From Zygnema cylindricum (taxonomy: Eukaryota > Streptophyta > Zygnematophyceae > Zygnematales > Zygnemataceae): a stretch of DNA of 64,000 nt. The stretch lies in the NCBI GenBank assembly GCA_037447655.1, contig JBBHKE010002185.1:149934-213933 (forward strand), given 5' to 3'. Shown here in pieces: positions 23,812-36,120 of the stretch. Both the position numbers and the translations under genes were made by a program. The stretch's first letter is position 1. Every line of letters starts with the position of its first letter. The notes under the pieces were generated by a model. It had not been told where the DNA came from and made no database searches. It was given only the letters and a program-made list of their open reading frames with translations.

Positions 23812-24012
23812 TACACCGCCAATCGCTATTAGAGTCAAGGATTAAATAGCGTCAAAAAACAATTAGCGTTATTGATTCTAATTTAGTACCTGAGACGTGG
23901 CAGATTATGGTCCACGTACTTAAATAGCGTTATTAATTGTATTTCAGGTTTTTTTTTTTGAAAAAAGGGCACCGAATTGGCGTTATATACTCTAATAGCG
24001 ATTGGCGGTGTA
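23812..24012. mobile_element. TA-flanked MITE, 201 bp
   Basis: It runs from TA-CACCGCCAATCGCTATTAG to CTAATAGCGATTGGCGGTG-TA with well-preserved ends. It carries the same central dyad at 23895-23917. A further left terminus (TA-CACCGCGCATCGTTATTAG) begins at 24016, so three elements lie head to tail within 420 bp. Confidence 0.75.
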
Positions 24013-25500
24013 CTGTACACCGCGCATCGTTATTAGTGTCAAAGTTTAAATAGTGTGGAAGTAAATATACCGTCATTGACGCTAATTAAGTTTTTTTTTT
24101 TTAAAAGGTGTATTCTAATTTCGGCGTTTATGATAATTTGGGAACAGCAAAAATGGAATATTCGTCGTACGATTATGTACATTAATATATGTATCCTTAC
24201 AAAATATTAAAAATCGTACGCCGTCGTGAAATTTGAATATCCGTACATGTAAGACTAATTTACGTGCCAGAACAATCCCGTTTTTTTAGCGCACGATCCT
24301 ATGCGTGCGCGTCTGATTTAACTCATTTTTTGTAAAATTTTCACGAAAGGTACATTTATGTACGGTCGACATCACCGTACACCACACTATTTAGATATTA
24401 TTGTAATTCGTCCTTTACGCTATTTTGTACGGAAAATTAAAATCATGTACCTATTGAAAAATAATCAAGAACTCAAATTAGTGTCGTGACACCACGAATG
24501 TACCAGGATTTTACAATATGTTTTAGAATGCAAAATAAAACACGCGCGTATATTATCGTAAAGATGGTAACAGTAACACACAAGGTGACGTCAAATAGCG
24601 TCAGATTTCAATGTCAGATTTCAATGTCAATTAGATCGAAAATTTGAAGCGTCGGTTCTAACATAGTTCAAAGTAGGTGAGTAGGTACAATATGCCTTGA
24701 CAAACATCTATATCCCTTAAGACCCATATTGATTGGTCAAAATGAAAAATAGTTACCGGTTGAGTGCACATCGATCGATAGAGAATCAAACGTCATTACA
24801 GAATTTTGAAAAAAATCGGAAAAAATAATTTCTGTGGTTTAAGGTAAAACTTTTAAAGATTCACGACGCGTATCATGATCAAAGTAGCTCTAAGAAGATC
24901 ACATGAAAGCCATAACACAACTTACGAAGGACTAGCGTATATTAGCTCACATTTGAACGTCGCGTGAGTTCGCTAAAATTTAGCGTGCCGAACTATGATC
25001 ATACGTCAGATTCGTACGTCCGTACAATAGTGTCCACAGCACACACCCATACAGTATGCCTACTCTACGCGAGTTTAGTGCCAAGTTTTGTGCGCCTAGC
25101 AAAGACCTACCATAAAAACGCCTACTTTTGAACTATAGTTCTAACATTAGCGTAACGCCGGAAACAGCTCCGTTACCCAATGTGAGACGAGGCTGAAATC
25201 TTAATAACGTAAATAAGACAAGCTATGTTAGTGTTGAGCCTACTTGCTGTGATAGGTCACACTATTTGCCCATTTGCTGATGTATTCGTCCGATTAAGAT
25301 AAATCTATGGATCAGATTTCCTTTACTCCTGAAATGTAGGCCACAATCTGCAGCGAACCAGCTAATTAATTTAGATTTTCAATTCTGAATCTATTGATGT
25401 GCTTTTCTGGCCAATATTTTGACATTTGCAATTTTAAAGTGCGTGTTTCATGGGCGTTTCTGGCATTCTGCGCGACCTTATTTTAAGTTAGTTTAATGCA
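24013..25500. other. Gene-free region starting with another TIR terminus
   Basis: A left terminus at 24016 opens an element whose right end I cannot locate. The rest is AT-rich with many GTAC/CGTACG words typical of the repeats here. No reading frame of note is present. Confidence 0.4.
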
Positions 25501-25981
25501 TAGTTGTTCACACCGTTTAGTGCGAACGATTCAATCGCGACGAATTGTCCGTAACGAGCGCATTGAACGTTTTGAAAAAATCGTAAAAATCGTTAATGAA
25601 TTTTCGTCCGTACTATTCCGTACATATAAACAAAAATGAATTTTATATGTACTGCAGATTGTACATTTATCGTACATTTCCGTATCTTTTCGTAAACGTT
25701 CGTACATTTTTTGTACAATTCCGTACATTTCCGGTAAAGTTTCTCTTCACTTTACCGGACAGAAAGTACCACGAAGTGTAACGTATCTTTTCGTCAAGGT
25801 CCGTACATATGCTATATACAACCGTACAGTTATCGCAAATGCCGTACACTTCCCGTAAATTAGACGTTCAGTTTACCGGACAGAAATTACATCGCGATTT
25901 TTTGCGATTTTTTCAACAGTCACGAATTATACGTTTCAATCGGAAAAAAGGAAAAAATCGCACGATTTGAACAACAGTGCT
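25501..25981. mobile_element. hAT-like MITE, 481 bp, with an 8-bp target duplication
   Basis: It begins TAGTTGTTCA and ends TGAACAACAGTGCT. It is flanked by TTAATGCA (25493-25500) and CTAATGCA (25982-25989), an 8-bp duplication with one mismatch; 8 bp is the hAT signature. The long inverted ends contain AATCGCGACGAATT-like blocks and the interior is rich in CGTACATTT. A relative in the opposite orientation is at 54480-55217. Confidence 0.6.
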
Positions 25982-25989
25982 CTAATGCA

Positions 25990-26330
25990 AATATTACGGG
26001 CGCACTAAAAAAGTTTACGTACTATAAAGCGCTTTCCAAACTTTGTTTTTCGCAACATTGTATTTCGGCAATATGGTACACTCAAAATCATACTCGAGGA
26101 GAAAAACCACTCAGCTTTAGGACCAGCCGACCAAGCGTAGCGACGGAAGAAAAGAGTCTAAGGGCAAGAAAAAAAAAGAGTCAACTGGAAGAACGAAAAC
26201 TTGATGAGTGTGGTGCCCTTCGGTGAGTGTTACCTACAGTACTGTAGTAGTCAAAGAGCTCGCATTTTTTGAAACCCAGGAACGGTGTATCATATCGCAA
26301 CGTCCGACCACTTGAGAAAGAAAGGCAGCC
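25990..26330 (+). promoter_or_regulatory. Upstream region / 5' leader of the RING gene
   Basis: This is the 340 bp between the hAT-like MITE and the ATG of the RING gene. It should hold the promoter and 5' untranslated region, but I see no unambiguous TATA box or start site. The MITE lies only about 350 bp upstream of the start codon. Confidence 0.35.
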
Positions 26331-29300
26331 ATGGCGGCAGAGGGACGGGCTCCGGAATGTCCTTCAACTGGAGAGAGTGTTGCAGACGAGATTTGCTCTA
26401 CAGGCTCAGAGCCTGTGAGTCCCGCTGACAGCTGTCTTTTTACAGCGGAGGGAGGCAAGGTTAGTCGAAATAAACGCAAGTATCGATCAGAGAGTGGTTC
26501 TCTCTCTCTCTCTCTACAACTTCCATCTCAGGATTCTTTCTCTGTAAGTGACGGTCAAGTGGTAATAGAAGGAGGAGAGCCGGACAATAGTGATACTGAT
26601 TTGGATATAAAATCAACTCTTCCTCTTCCTTCCGCTTCTTCTTCTAATCAGTCTGGTGAAACATCTGATATAGGAAGCTCTTCTTCGTCTTCTTCTTCTT
26701 CTTCTTCTTTGTCTTCTGTAACAACTCCTCCTCCAGTTAAACCACATTCATTTCCGGATGATGTACGGATGATACGGAAATGGCTATGTCAAAACATTCC
26801 TAGTATTCCTTTTCTTAGACCTGGTGGTCGAGTTATGGAGGACGAGACTCCGAGATCCCAATGCTCCTCCCAAGGGGGCAGTCAAGGGACAGCTGTAATG
26901 GAGCCAATCTCTTCAAACGGGGTGCAAATGGCTACAAATGAGACAGAGGAAACTAGTGGCAAGCCAAGTAATAATGGTAGTTTAGAGAATTTAAAGGGTC
27001 CTGTCTGTGACAGCTCAGCTGTACGGAAGTCCAGTACTATGTCTGTTACTGAGTCTACCAGTGAGTTTGCCACTAAGTTGAGTACTGAATCTATTCTTCC
27101 TGAGTCTAGTTCTGATTCTATTCTCCAAAGTAAGGCGGCAATAGTGGAATCTGCGGTAAGAGCTGCATGTGGATGGGACGAAAGTACGGAAAGGAAACTT
27201 GAGGAGCTTTTATTGGAGAAGTTAGGGACTCTTTGTAACGAAGCAGTAACAAAGATTGTTGCCTTGGGATACGACGTAAAGGAGGCGAAGGAGGCAGTAC
27301 TGAAATACGGCAGTTGTTATGGTGAGAAAGACGCTTTGTCAAACATTGTGAACAATGCTCTCAATTCGTCAACTTCAAATGCGTTCGAATCCTTCCCTTT
27401 TAGTTCTCCTCTGGATATGCAGCGTGAGGGTTTGGCGAAATTAGCGGGAAGACTCCAAGCTCTAAAAGGACTCCCGATTACTCGTGGAGACTCGATGTGG
27501 TCTCTTCTTATGTGTGATTTGGACGTAAGCAAAGCATGTCATTTGGAGCTCGAATTACCGGGCACAAAGGTAGAAGCAATGGTTACAGGGAGTGGTGGTA
27601 AGGGGAGTTGCGGCACTTCACTGGAATCAATGCCAGTTGTATCTGTCTCTGCCCCTCCTCTTCAGTCTATACAAGGACCTGGCTCCGGAGTTACCTCTAC
27701 CTCTACCACTTCCTCTTCCAACACCACTACTCCAGTACTGGCACCAGGTACGACTACTACTACTACGACTTCTACTTCCCGGGTAGATATTTTTTCATCT
27801 AGAGGAGGAGGTCTCCCTCCCTTTCCTTTCACGGGAGGGAAGGTTTCCGGAGGAGGAGGAGAGTCAGAGGTTCAAATTAGTGCTTCTTCACAAGTTGGGA
27901 ATAGTGGTCAAGTTGGGACAAGTGTACAAGTCTCGTGGTCTCTCAAAACTGGCAAAGATGTGTTTGTAAAGAAACTACAGAGTGGAGGGAGTGGAGTCTC
28001 TATGCCTCAAACATCAGTGAGAGGAGGGAGTCATCATGTAGTTGCCGTTGGGAAGGTAACAGGTGGGAAGGAAGTCGCAGATTATGGAGGTAGTGGTAGG
28101 CTTGAGTTTGTGGAAAATGCAAGTCATGACCATAACCATAACCACAACCAGAACCAGAACCATAGCCATAACCATAACCATAACCATAACCAGAACCATA
28201 GCCATAACCATAACCATAACCATAACCATAACCATAGCCATAACCATAACCATAACCATAACAATAACCATAACCATAACCATAACCATAACCATAGCCA
28301 TAACCATAACCATAACCATAACCATAACCATAACCATAACCATAACCATAACCATAACCATAACCACAACCATAACCATAGCCATAACCATAACTATCAC
28401 TGTAGTGTGAAAACCATTATGGGTGGTGTGTCAGTCACAGGACCGAGCTCAGGGAACGCAAAAGGAAAGCAAAAACAGTCAAATAATGGGACCACCGTCA
28501 ATAGTGCAAAAACAGCTGTTCATCAGCCAAACAAAGATGAATTATCAAAGACTTCTCTTCCGGGAATTCGGGGTTTAGAAGGGAGTGAGACTCATTCCGG
28601 AACACCTGCTGTTGTCAAGGCATGCGTGGAGGCAATACTTGGAGGAGGAGAAGGAGCATCGTCTCCCTCCTCCTCTCAGGAACTAAGCCCCAAAGGAATT
28701 GCCCAAAGTGGCATGGCAGGTCTTCAAGCTACAATTGAGGCTGTAGCGGCTGAAGCAGTCGGCCATGGAATCGACCCGAGTCAGTTAACAGTGCCTGTGG
28801 TACGCCAACTGGCAAGTCAATTGGCAAGTCAAGCGTTAGGACGTCCTACAGGGCCAAACACAAAAGATGTTGTTCAAGAGGAGGAGAGTGGGGAGGGGAA
28901 ACATAATTCTTCAAAGATGAATAATGGGAAGAGTGCGGATCCTGATTCTTGTCCTCATCAGCAGTATTCCGCTGTAACGTCAACGTTCAAAGAGCTCAAA
29001 TTCTGTGTCGATCAAGCAGCTCAAATTGCTCGATCTTGGCCATTGCCTGGTGGTGGAGGTGGAGGTGGAGGTGCAGGTGTGACATCAGAACAGCAGTTAG
29101 ATACTACTCAGCAACCACTTGAGGAGTTATCTTTAACCTCAGTATCGGCATCGCACGTTGCCCAAGGCAGCGCAGAAAGTTCTTCTCCTGTTAACAATAG
29201 TCTAGGTGGGTTGAGCTGTGGAGGCGGAGGAGGAGGAGGAGGGGGGACTCATCCAAGAGATTATCATCTCACTGGTGGTGGTTGCTCCTCCTCAGTGAAT

Positions 29301-32300
29301 ATTCAGAGAGGAAGCAGTCCTGCTACACCTAGCAATTCCCAGGTCGGGAATGGTAAGCAGTTTTCCCGTTCCCTAAAGGACGCCGGTCTGGTCGGATCCG
29401 ATACTGGAAATTCGCAAGTGAGGCGGCGTGTGGACAAAGCTTCGACCGAAGAGGGAGTGGAGAGTGAGAGTGAGAGTGTGGCCGGTGTTGTTGCCCGGTT
29501 TGATCGATTGAATGCCACACATGCCGCAGTGTTGGAGCAATGTGTGCTTTTGGAAAAGAGGGTGGTGGAATTGGAGGCCCAATCAGAGGAGAAGCGTGAC
29601 AGAAGGTCACAGCAGCTGGAGCAGAAAGTGCGGGAACTGGAGCAGCTATTGGAGGAACGCAAAGAATGGGCCCAACAGAAGGTAAGCTTATGATTTCTTG
29701 CACTCAGGACACGTCGAATTTCAGAGCCGAGGGAAATTAGGGAGAGAGTGGGTCGATTTTAGTGCTCAGGACCCATTGAACTTGAGACCATTGAAGGAAA
29801 TCGAGAAGAGACATGGGCTGAAAAAGAAGTACGGGAAATATTAATGGACCACCGTATTATATGAGAGTGCAGCATAATTATGTGCATGGGTTTTACATTT
29901 CTGGTTGTCAACAGTAAGTAAAACGGCATTTGCTCTGAGCTGTTTTGGTTCTTGTGTTGATGTAGGCTGCTTTCCTCCAATTGAAGAAGAGTATTTCTTG
30001 TCTTCTTTAGAGAATGGCGTGTGTCCACATTATAAAACTGGAGTTTGCTGAAAATTGCGATGCCTGTGTTGGATTCTGCATGGCAAATGGAATCTCTGGT
30101 GTTTTTCTCATTGTTCTTTGGACTTTTGTCATGCTATGTCTGTTGTATTCTGTCATAATCTTATGGTGTGCCCACACTTGCTACTGTGATGCATAGTGAT
30201 GTTGTATTTGAATGTTGAACCCCGAAAATAAAGTGTTTATTGGATAATTGTAAATTCCTTCTGTCACGCAGTAAATATAAAGCTTTCGATGGCCGGTGAG
30301 AGTTTGAGTTGTTGAGAAGTCAAAGAAAAAGATAGAAGAGATGTAGTATCTTTGTTGTCCTTTTTGTTCACCGCTAATGTGTCAAAATCTGGAAATGAGC
30401 TTGTAACTTACGAGCACTATGAAAACTATGTGGTTCAGTCGATGTTCCTGTAATTAGCACTCCACCAGGACTGAGTTTGATCCAACCCAAACTCTGAAGC
30501 CGTCTTTGTTTCTCCGTTCCGCTTTGTAATTTCTTTGGCGTCTAGGAACACTTTTGGTTTGGGCTTGATCATTTTGTATGACGCCTTGGTATTGTTCAAC
30601 TGCTATAGACCTTGTCCCATAATAGCCATGTGACACGAGTCAGATACTGTCATTTTTTTGTGTTTCTGCACTTTTTTATGAAAGTATTGTCAGTTTCGGT
30701 TATTTTTTTTACAAACTCTGGGCCAAATGATTTGCTGTCTTGTAATGATTGGCAGAACTGTTTAGGCTAAAACCTAGTTTCAGTTCAGTTTGAAATTTCT
30801 TTCTTGACATTTCTTAATTTCTGGGACATTTTTTGGCAAGTCGAATGAAATTGTACTAAGCTAGTATCATGTGTTCGTGGAATTTTTGAGATTCGGAGGT
30901 GAGATAACAGATTTAGTGGGATAACCATGGTATGGTTGTTTTGAAGTTCTCCGACAATTTAGCTTTCAATTGGCAATTAATGAATGATCCTTAAAAGTTA
31001 CCCCCATTTGTTTAAGATTGATGGGTTGCAAGCTTTCCGAAAGTCTATTCTGGGAGCTTGAAATCATGTCTCTCTGGTTCTTTCTGGAACAGTTGTCAAT
31101 TGATCGCTAAGTTTTTGTTTAATTATGTCAGGTTCTGTGCATTTTTTTTTGTGCTGTCAGCAAAACTTGCAAAGATTTAGCGTGTCCATAAGGGCAGGTC
31201 AAACTGTTTCTGCATGTTTTGATGTTTACTTAATATGCTGAAGGTGCTGATCTCTTTGGCAGATGTTTCTGAAAAATTTGTGATTAATTGAATGACTATT
31301 TTCCCCCCTCTGTTGCAGTACTCTCCATTCATTTTTAAGACTATTGTGTGAAGTACTGTCATGCCACTTTATTCTGAAACATAGTGGATTGTGATTTTGT
31401 TGCCTTTTGGCAAACAGGGGGGATTGTTTGTTCTTAGCAATACTGCTAAAATGCTTTTGGCTGTAAGTGGTCAATTGGTCGTGTGTTTGTTTTTTATGTG
31501 CCTGAGTGTAAGTTCTGGGAGGCTCTGACTACTGTAGAATGATGACATCATGGTCTGGTCTGGCCAATATGTACCTCATAGGGTAATTATACGCACGCGA
31601 TTATTGGTGTAACTGACTAGCAATCGCAGTAATAATACAGAAAATTGGTACAAAATTGTACAATTTTTTATATGATTACTGCGATTAATGCCCAGCAACG
31701 CCAATAATTGTGTACGTATAATGTCTCTATTATGTCATTAGTCGTTACAAGCATGCCAAGAATGCAACATTTAACTTACACAAGGTAACTATTTATAAGA
31801 AAAATATTTTTGCACGAGCACATCAAAGAATGAAGCTTGTTACTATGATCTGCTTCTCCTAAGGACAATTACAGGCTTCTATCACACAGGAAGTGTATTG
31901 GGCGTACTATTTACATTGTTTTTTAATCACCGAAGATGTTAACTGTTGATATTGCCGTGAAGCATTGAGTGATATGCAAATATGTTTGACTTTGTGTTGA
32001 TAATAGCTACAACATCTGATTTTCACAGAACAGAAGATCATTGTCTACAGCCAACTGGTAGAGTGTATTGACCTTTTACCTATCATCACGTGCAATATGT
32101 TGCTGTGGAGAATGTATCATTCAAGCGATATGAGTTGCTAAAGAATTGCGAACTTATCTTGTCACGATTTTTATTGACGAGTCTATGAAGATCTTCAGTC
32201 CAGGACATATCCCGTTGTTAGTGTGTTTTTAACATGTATGCATAAGTTCAATTTTCAAAATGGTGTGTGATAACTCCTGTAATAGCAGCTGTTGCTGCTG

Positions 32301-35300
32301 TGCCCCGCCGCCATTGCTGCTGTTATAAACCGACAAAACTCGAAACTTAATCCTTCATGTAATTTGTAAGCGAGTCAACTGCAATTTAGCTGCGTATTTA
32401 AAATGTTAGGAGTGACATAGGACCTTACCTTTACCTCTGGTTACAGGTAATGCAAGCTGCCCGTCGGTTGCTTAAAGATAGTGCGGAATTAAAGGCTCTT
32501 CGAGCAGAACGGGACGAAGCGGCTCGCATAAAGAAGGAGAGAGCGGCACTGGAGGATACACTGCGCAAAGCTTCGGGGCAAGTGGATCGGGCAAATGCGG
32601 CGGTACGACGTCTAGAGAGTGAAAATGCAGAGGTATGTCCCTTTTGCGGACAGCAATGCTCTTGTATCAGTCAATGACAAGTAGAAAAAAATTCAGGTAA
32701 GATCGAATGGGCTTCACTCTTTATACTCGGTCGATTAAGGTACATTTCATTCTTTTTTCAGATACAATGCCCATCGCTAGTAGTGGGAAGGAATGAGGAA
32801 TTAGAATGTATAATGCTTATTTAGTGTAGGGAGACGTGGCGACATGAAGTCCACTCCCTTAAATAGTGTTATTATCAAAAAATAACACTAACTGTTCCTT
32901 CATCTGATGATACGGCGGAGGCAAGGAATTATTGTCCAATTTGAAATGGCATGTGCTCATAATACGCTCCCGCATTCACCATGCAATAGTTTACTTGTCT
33001 GTGTGAATTGTAAACACCGAGTCTAGTTGTGGTCGTTGTTGCTTGGACTCATAGACTTCCTAAGCATTGGTTCACAAAAAGTCATTGGCTGAAACTTTCA
33101 GCTTCATGCATCTAGATCTCACATGCCCAGGTTTATGTACATAGGCGTCCCATCCTTTATTTTTATTTTTTAACTTTGCGGCCTGCAGTTTGTCTTATCC
33201 TTGCTGTGTCGCAACACAACAATTTATTTAATTATGTCATGTCCTTAACAAATAAAGAAGGAAAGGAGTCCAAATTTATATTTTGAGTACCTTATGTACA
33301 TCATCAGTTGGGAAATTGATGCCTTTTTATGTCTCATCATTACTGTGAGGAGCTTATCTGTGGTTCGAATGCTTTTTGGCATCAGTGTGGTGGCTCTCAA
33401 AATTCAAGTGTCATAAACAAAATCTTTCTCTTTAATCACGGCTGAAATGCTGTACTTTTAGCTTCTGTGCATAATGGTTGAACCTGAGAAGCCTTTTGGG
33501 GCGACGTCCTCCTCTTTCATGCTCGTTGGAGACTTGGATTATATTGCTGTCTTTTTAAATCTTTCATTTTTTCCAGAGACAATAGTTGGACACACTTTTT
33601 CATTTGGTTTTCCAGTACACGGCACCTCTTGTTGTATGTACTTGTTATAAACCTGTGTAGCATTGTCAGCGTCATATGTGTATAACATAAAGATGAATTG
33701 TATAAATGAATACAAATCATGCGGAATTCATTTTTGAATGTGTTCAATTGGTTGAATCAAACCATGGCAAACTCTAGATAACTATCTTCTAGTTGCATAT
33801 GGAAACGAGAAGATGAAAGATTTAATTAAAAGTCAGATAATAACTTGTATTGTATAGTTTTTTCTTTGTATTTTCAGGTTCGAGCGGAGATGCAGGCTGC
33901 AAATTTGCGCGCTAATGAGGCTTCTCTCAAACTGGCCGAAGGAGCAAAACGAGAAGGGAAGGCATTGAAAAAGGCTCTCGCATGGGAGAGACAGAAGCTT
34001 AAACTACAGGTAAGCAACGTTCACCCTCTCTGATACTCTCTACACTCTACACTTCCTCCATATTATAAAAATACAGTTATATATCTTATTCTAATTCATC
34101 CCAGTCTATCATAAAGTAGATTATTTGCTAGCCGGAAGTGTCTCTCTTGGTACAGAATACAGGCTATTATCTGGCTGGACTCTCTTCCAGGCATTCGCCT
34201 GATTGGATGGTAGTGTTAAAATGGGCGAATGCAATTATGTGCACACCTGAGCTAGAGTTTTTTGCAAGAGAAAGAGTGGTCGGGGAAGGGAGCATAACAG
34301 GGCACCTGACTGCAGAGTGTTTTAGATGTAAGGGAAAGGCTGGTAGAGTTATCACACTCTCAAAATTTTACCTTCGTTTTGAAGTTACATCGAACGATTC
34401 ATACATTTCTTTTGAGTAATCGTACGTCCAGTTGGTTACTCATAAAACTGTACTATTCACCCTCGACATGAGGGTAAATACTAGTGTTGTGTATCGGCAA
34501 GGTTTTGCTGATAATCGATATGTACCTTTTTTTGGCTTGCCGATAATTGATATATTGGCACGATATATCGAAACCGGTGTTATCGCCGATAAAAACCGAT
34601 AATATCGGTTTTTTATCGCGATAACACCGCTGCCAATAACTATCGGCGATAATTGTACGGTTCTTTTCGTACAATTGTACGATTTATTCCGTCGTACTGA
34701 ACCCCCGTTATTCCGTTACACGGTATACAGAACAGGTTGTTACACGTGCATGTCACGCTATATACAGTGAAAATATAATACTGTATATTATAAAGTACTA
34801 TTATATAGCGTACTATATTTTCTTCATTATCGCCGATAAGGAATTTGTTGGTCTCGGAGCGATATCGGGACCCCTGACTGTTCGATAACCGATAACTGTC
34901 GGTATCGGTGTTATCGCGATAAATTTCGTGCCAATACACAACACTAGTAAATACCTCTTGTGTAATTTACCCTTTATAGATCAGATGCAATAAGTGTCTA
35001 ACCTTCAAAAAAAAAAATTGTTCGTCTGGTCAGGAGGAATGTGCAGAAGAGAGACGCAAGTGCCAGGTGTCACTCCAACAGAACGCTTTGGCCAAAGAAC
35101 GGCAGTTACAAGCCGAAGTCCGTTGGCGTCAGGAAGACAAAGCGAAAGAGGAAGCTCTGGCGAAATTCGAGGCAGAAAAACGAGCGAGAGAGCAACTGGA
35201 GGCTTCTGCGAAAAGGAGAGAAGATGCTCTCCGAAGGAAGGCGGACGCTGACAGCCGTCGATATCGGGAGGACATTGAGCGGTTGGAAAGAGAGATCGGA

Positions 35301-35639
35301 CAGTTACGAGTCGCCGTGGGAGCGACATTATGGGGCCGGGAGGCTTCGAGTACGGCTCCTCCGGTTCACAAAGTGGATTCCGAAGATGTCCTCGGACTCG
35401 GAGACGTGACGAAAAACCGACTTCGAGCTCTGGCGGAGCCTCAGGATGGAGGGAGTGTCCGTCGAGAGAGAGAGTGTGTTATGTGTATGAGTGAGGAGGG
35501 TTCGGTGGTGTTTTTGCCGTGTGCCCATCAGGTCGTTTGTAGAGCCTGTAGTGACCTCCATGAACAGAGAGGGATGCGAGACTGTCCCTCGTGCCGTACT
35601 CCAATTCAGCAACGTATTCGCGTTTTTGGAGCTTCCTAA
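26331..35639 (+). CDS. MIP1/RF298-type RING-HC E3 ubiquitin ligase, four exons, about 1424 aa
   Basis: Exons are 26331-29681, 32447-32632, 33878-34009 and 35034-35639. All introns are GT-AG and phase 0 (AAG|GTAAGC, GAG|GTATGT, CAG|GTAAGC; acceptors TTACAG, TTTCAG, GTCAG). The start sits in AGCCATGG. Residues about 270-348 form the UBA-like helical region typical of this family (LLEKLGTLCNEAVTKIVALGY ... SNIVNNAL), followed by MWSLLMCDLDVSKACHLE. Residues about 598-690 are a His/Asn repeat. A long coiled coil runs from about 1060 to 1335. The C-terminus is a C3HC4 RING (about 1370-1411: CVMC, CAHQVVC, CRAC, CPSC). Arabidopsis relatives (MIP1, RF4, RF298) are about 700-825 aa, so this protein is nearly twice as long through Ser-, Gly- and His/Asn-rich insertions. 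It likely transfers ubiquitin via its RING; substrates are unknown. Confidence 0.93.
28126..28400 (+). repeat. CATAAC hexanucleotide repeat encoding a His-Asn tract
   Basis: An imperfect run of CATAAC/CATAGC/CAGAAC units lies in frame in exon 1. It encodes about 90 residues of alternating His and Asn with a few Ser and Gln. Variation between units (CATAGC giving His-Ser, CAGAAC giving Gln-Asn) is almost entirely silent or conservative, and the frame is kept throughout. The antisense and shifted frames (Trp-Leu, Thr-Ile and Met-Val repeats) are shadows. Confidence 0.95.
29682..32446 (+). other. Intron 1 of the RING gene, with a short MITE
   Basis: The 2.77 kb intron runs from GTAAGC to TTACAG. 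It holds a 150-bp inverted-repeat MITE at about 31580-31730 and a consensus AATAAA at 30227-30232 with a GT-rich stretch after it, which could allow early polyadenylation. No coding exon is seen. Confidence 0.7.
31580..31730. mobile_element. Hairpin MITE in intron 1
   Basis: The left part (GGTAATTATACGCACGCG, CAATCGCAGTAAT) is inversely repeated on the right (ATTACTGCGATTAATG, CAATAATTGTGTACGTAT). It has arms of about 50 bp with mismatches and a short AT-rich loop containing a TTGTACAA core. The target duplication is not clear. Confidence 0.6.
32633..33877 (+). other. Intron 2 of the RING gene
   Basis: The 1.25 kb intron runs from GTATGT to TTTCAG. Near 32833-32895 it carries a fragment reminiscent of the TA-family MITEs (GACGTGGCGACATGAAGTCCAC, then TTAAATAGTGTTATTA). 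The rest is unremarkable. Confidence 0.6.
34482..34946. mobile_element. hAT-like non-autonomous element in intron 3, 465 bp
   Basis: The terminal inverted repeat TAGTGTTGTGTATCGGC / GCCAATACACAACACTA is flanked by a perfect 8-bp target duplication GTAAATAC (34474-34481 and 34947-34954). TAGNG-type ends with 8-bp duplication mark the hAT superfamily. It is rich in ATCGATAT/CGATAAT words and non-coding. It lies about 90 bp upstream of the exon 4 acceptor at 35033. Confidence 0.85.
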
Positions 35640-36120
35640 AGTATTTGGTATTGTTTTTCTTTTTTGTTTTTGTTTTTGGAATTGGTTTCATTTCGAGGAC
35701 GGTTGTTGTTGGCTGATGGTTTTCAGTATTGTTGTGTCTCTAGTGCGTTTATTCCTAAGGGTTTAATCAACATTAGGACGGGGGAAAAGAAACTGGGGGA
35801 GAGAGAGAGAGAAAGAGAGAGTGGTGGTTCATTGTTTTTTAGACTGTTTATGTTTCCTTTTCCGGAGTGTTTTTTTTTATGTAGGAGGTAGGAGCAAAAT
35901 TTTGGTCGCCCTGACTCGACTCTTCCTAAATGAGTGTTTAATGAAAAGGACACGCTTGTGACAATACACTTGTGTGTTCGCATGTTTCCTATCCGTTCTT
36001 GTTGTATGTTTTGCTTATTACGGTGCATAGAGTTTTGGACAGAGACAAACCCTGAAAGTTAAAGTGGATCACGCACATTAATGGACAAGTCTAATAAAAG
36101 CAGTGCAACTCAGTCTTCTG
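35640..36120 (+). terminator. 3' untranslated region and candidate polyadenylation signal of the RING gene
   Basis: The stop codon TAA is at 35637-35639. AATAAA occurs at 36093-36098 (CTAATAAAAG), which would give a 3' untranslated region of roughly 480 nt. A GA-rich run at about 35800-35825 lies within it. The actual cleavage site cannot be read from sequence. Confidence 0.45.

Noticed and set aside
28014-28410. Open frames of Met-Val, Trp-Leu and Thr-Ile repeats
   Set aside because: They are shifted or antisense readings of the in-frame His/Asn repeat of the RING gene.
34138-34419. 93-aa frame in intron 3
   Set aside because: It lies between well-supported splice sites and shows no family resemblance.
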